Shown in pieces: positions 53,830 to 53,871 of a stretch of DNA of 53,871 nucleotides. A program made the position numbers and the translations under genes. The DNA is from Mycobacterium sp. E2733 (GTDB taxonomy: Bacteria; Actinomycetota; Actinomycetes; Mycobacteriales; Mycobacteriaceae), in contig NZ_LZJZ01000023.1 of the NCBI RefSeq assembly GCF_001667585.1, positions 1-53,871 of the forward strand. Direction: 5' to 3'. How positions within the stretch are numbered: the stretch's first letter is position 1; each line of letters opens with the position of its first letter. The notes beneath the pieces are model-generated. The model saw only the letters and a program-made list of their open reading frames with translations. It did no database searches and was not told where the DNA came from.

Positions 53830-53871
53830 TAGGTGCCCTGGCCGGTCTGACCGTTCCCGGCAGCGGTCGCG
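53830..53871 (-). CDS. fbpA: 3' end of probable fbpA (antigen 85A), partial
   Basis: The last 13 codons of a minus-strand gene, ending in TAA at 53830-53832. The C-terminal residues read ATAAGNGQTGQGT. Antigen 85A has a Gly/Pro/Gln-rich tail, and fbpA (Rv3804c) is the gene expected immediately upstream of fbpD. The identification is by position and tail composition only; the body of the gene is outside the window. Confidence 0.6.

Overview
The window is chromosomal DNA from a mycobacterium, most likely a slow grower of or near the Mycobacterium avium complex. Codon use is GC-rich. From 6.3 kb to the right end the gene order follows the M. tuberculosis Rv3772-Rv3804c region (matched from memory, no search run): pat/hisC2, echA21, lipE, Rv3777-Rv3783 (galactan export), Rv3788-Rv3795 (Gre-like factor, DPA pathway, embCAB), fadE35, then accD4-pks13-fadD32, culp6 and fbpD on the minus strand. 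DprE1 carries Ala, not Cys, at the benzothiazinone-reactive position, a variant described for M. avium.

Layout. 1-4.4 kb: small membrane proteins behind a possible SigF promoter, an MmcQ/YjbR protein, a SAM methyltransferase, an APH-type phosphotransferase, a Thr/Gly-rich membrane protein and a DUF1345 protein. 4.45-6.07 kb: an apparent tRNA-targeted islet holding one gene, a full-length lipoprotein serpin, between tRNA-Arg(ACG) and a decayed direct repeat of that tRNA's 3' end. 6.1-14.4 kb: tRNA-Arg and two tRNA-Ser genes, aminotransferase, lipid and esterase genes, an Rv2629-like protein, a quinone oxidoreductase and a desulfurase-fold protein lacking its catalytic residues. 14.5-19.7 kb: Rv3779-like GT-C enzyme, proteasome activator Bpa, and Wzt-GlfT1-Wzm, which start and export the galactan. 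19.7-21.9 kb: accessory stretch with a DUF732 protein, a truncated pterin-synthase-like fragment and an NfeD-like/flotillin pair.

22-39 kb is the arabinan block: Gre-like factor, GtrA protein, DprE1, DprE2, AftA, EmbC, EmbA, EmbB. DprE1/DprE2 make decaprenyl-phosphoryl-arabinose, and AftA and the Emb proteins use it. Unlike the contiguous embCAB of M. tuberculosis, four genes (a secreted protein and an ArsR-SRPBCC-DinB operon) lie between embC and embA. 39-40.7 kb: a secreted protein behind a perfect CRP palindrome, then a membrane protein and a GarA paralogue behind a DosR-like box. 40.7-53.9 kb: FadE35, then the mycolate condensation set (FadD32 activates the meromycolate, AccD4 supplies the carboxylated partner, Pks13 condenses), Culp6, MPT51 and the last codons of what should be fbpA.

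Most of the window is a conserved envelope-biosynthesis core. The most unusual content is the serpin islet, then the cassette splitting embCAB, the regulatory palindromes near fadD32 and 39.1 kb, and several proteins whose catalytic residues depart from their family.
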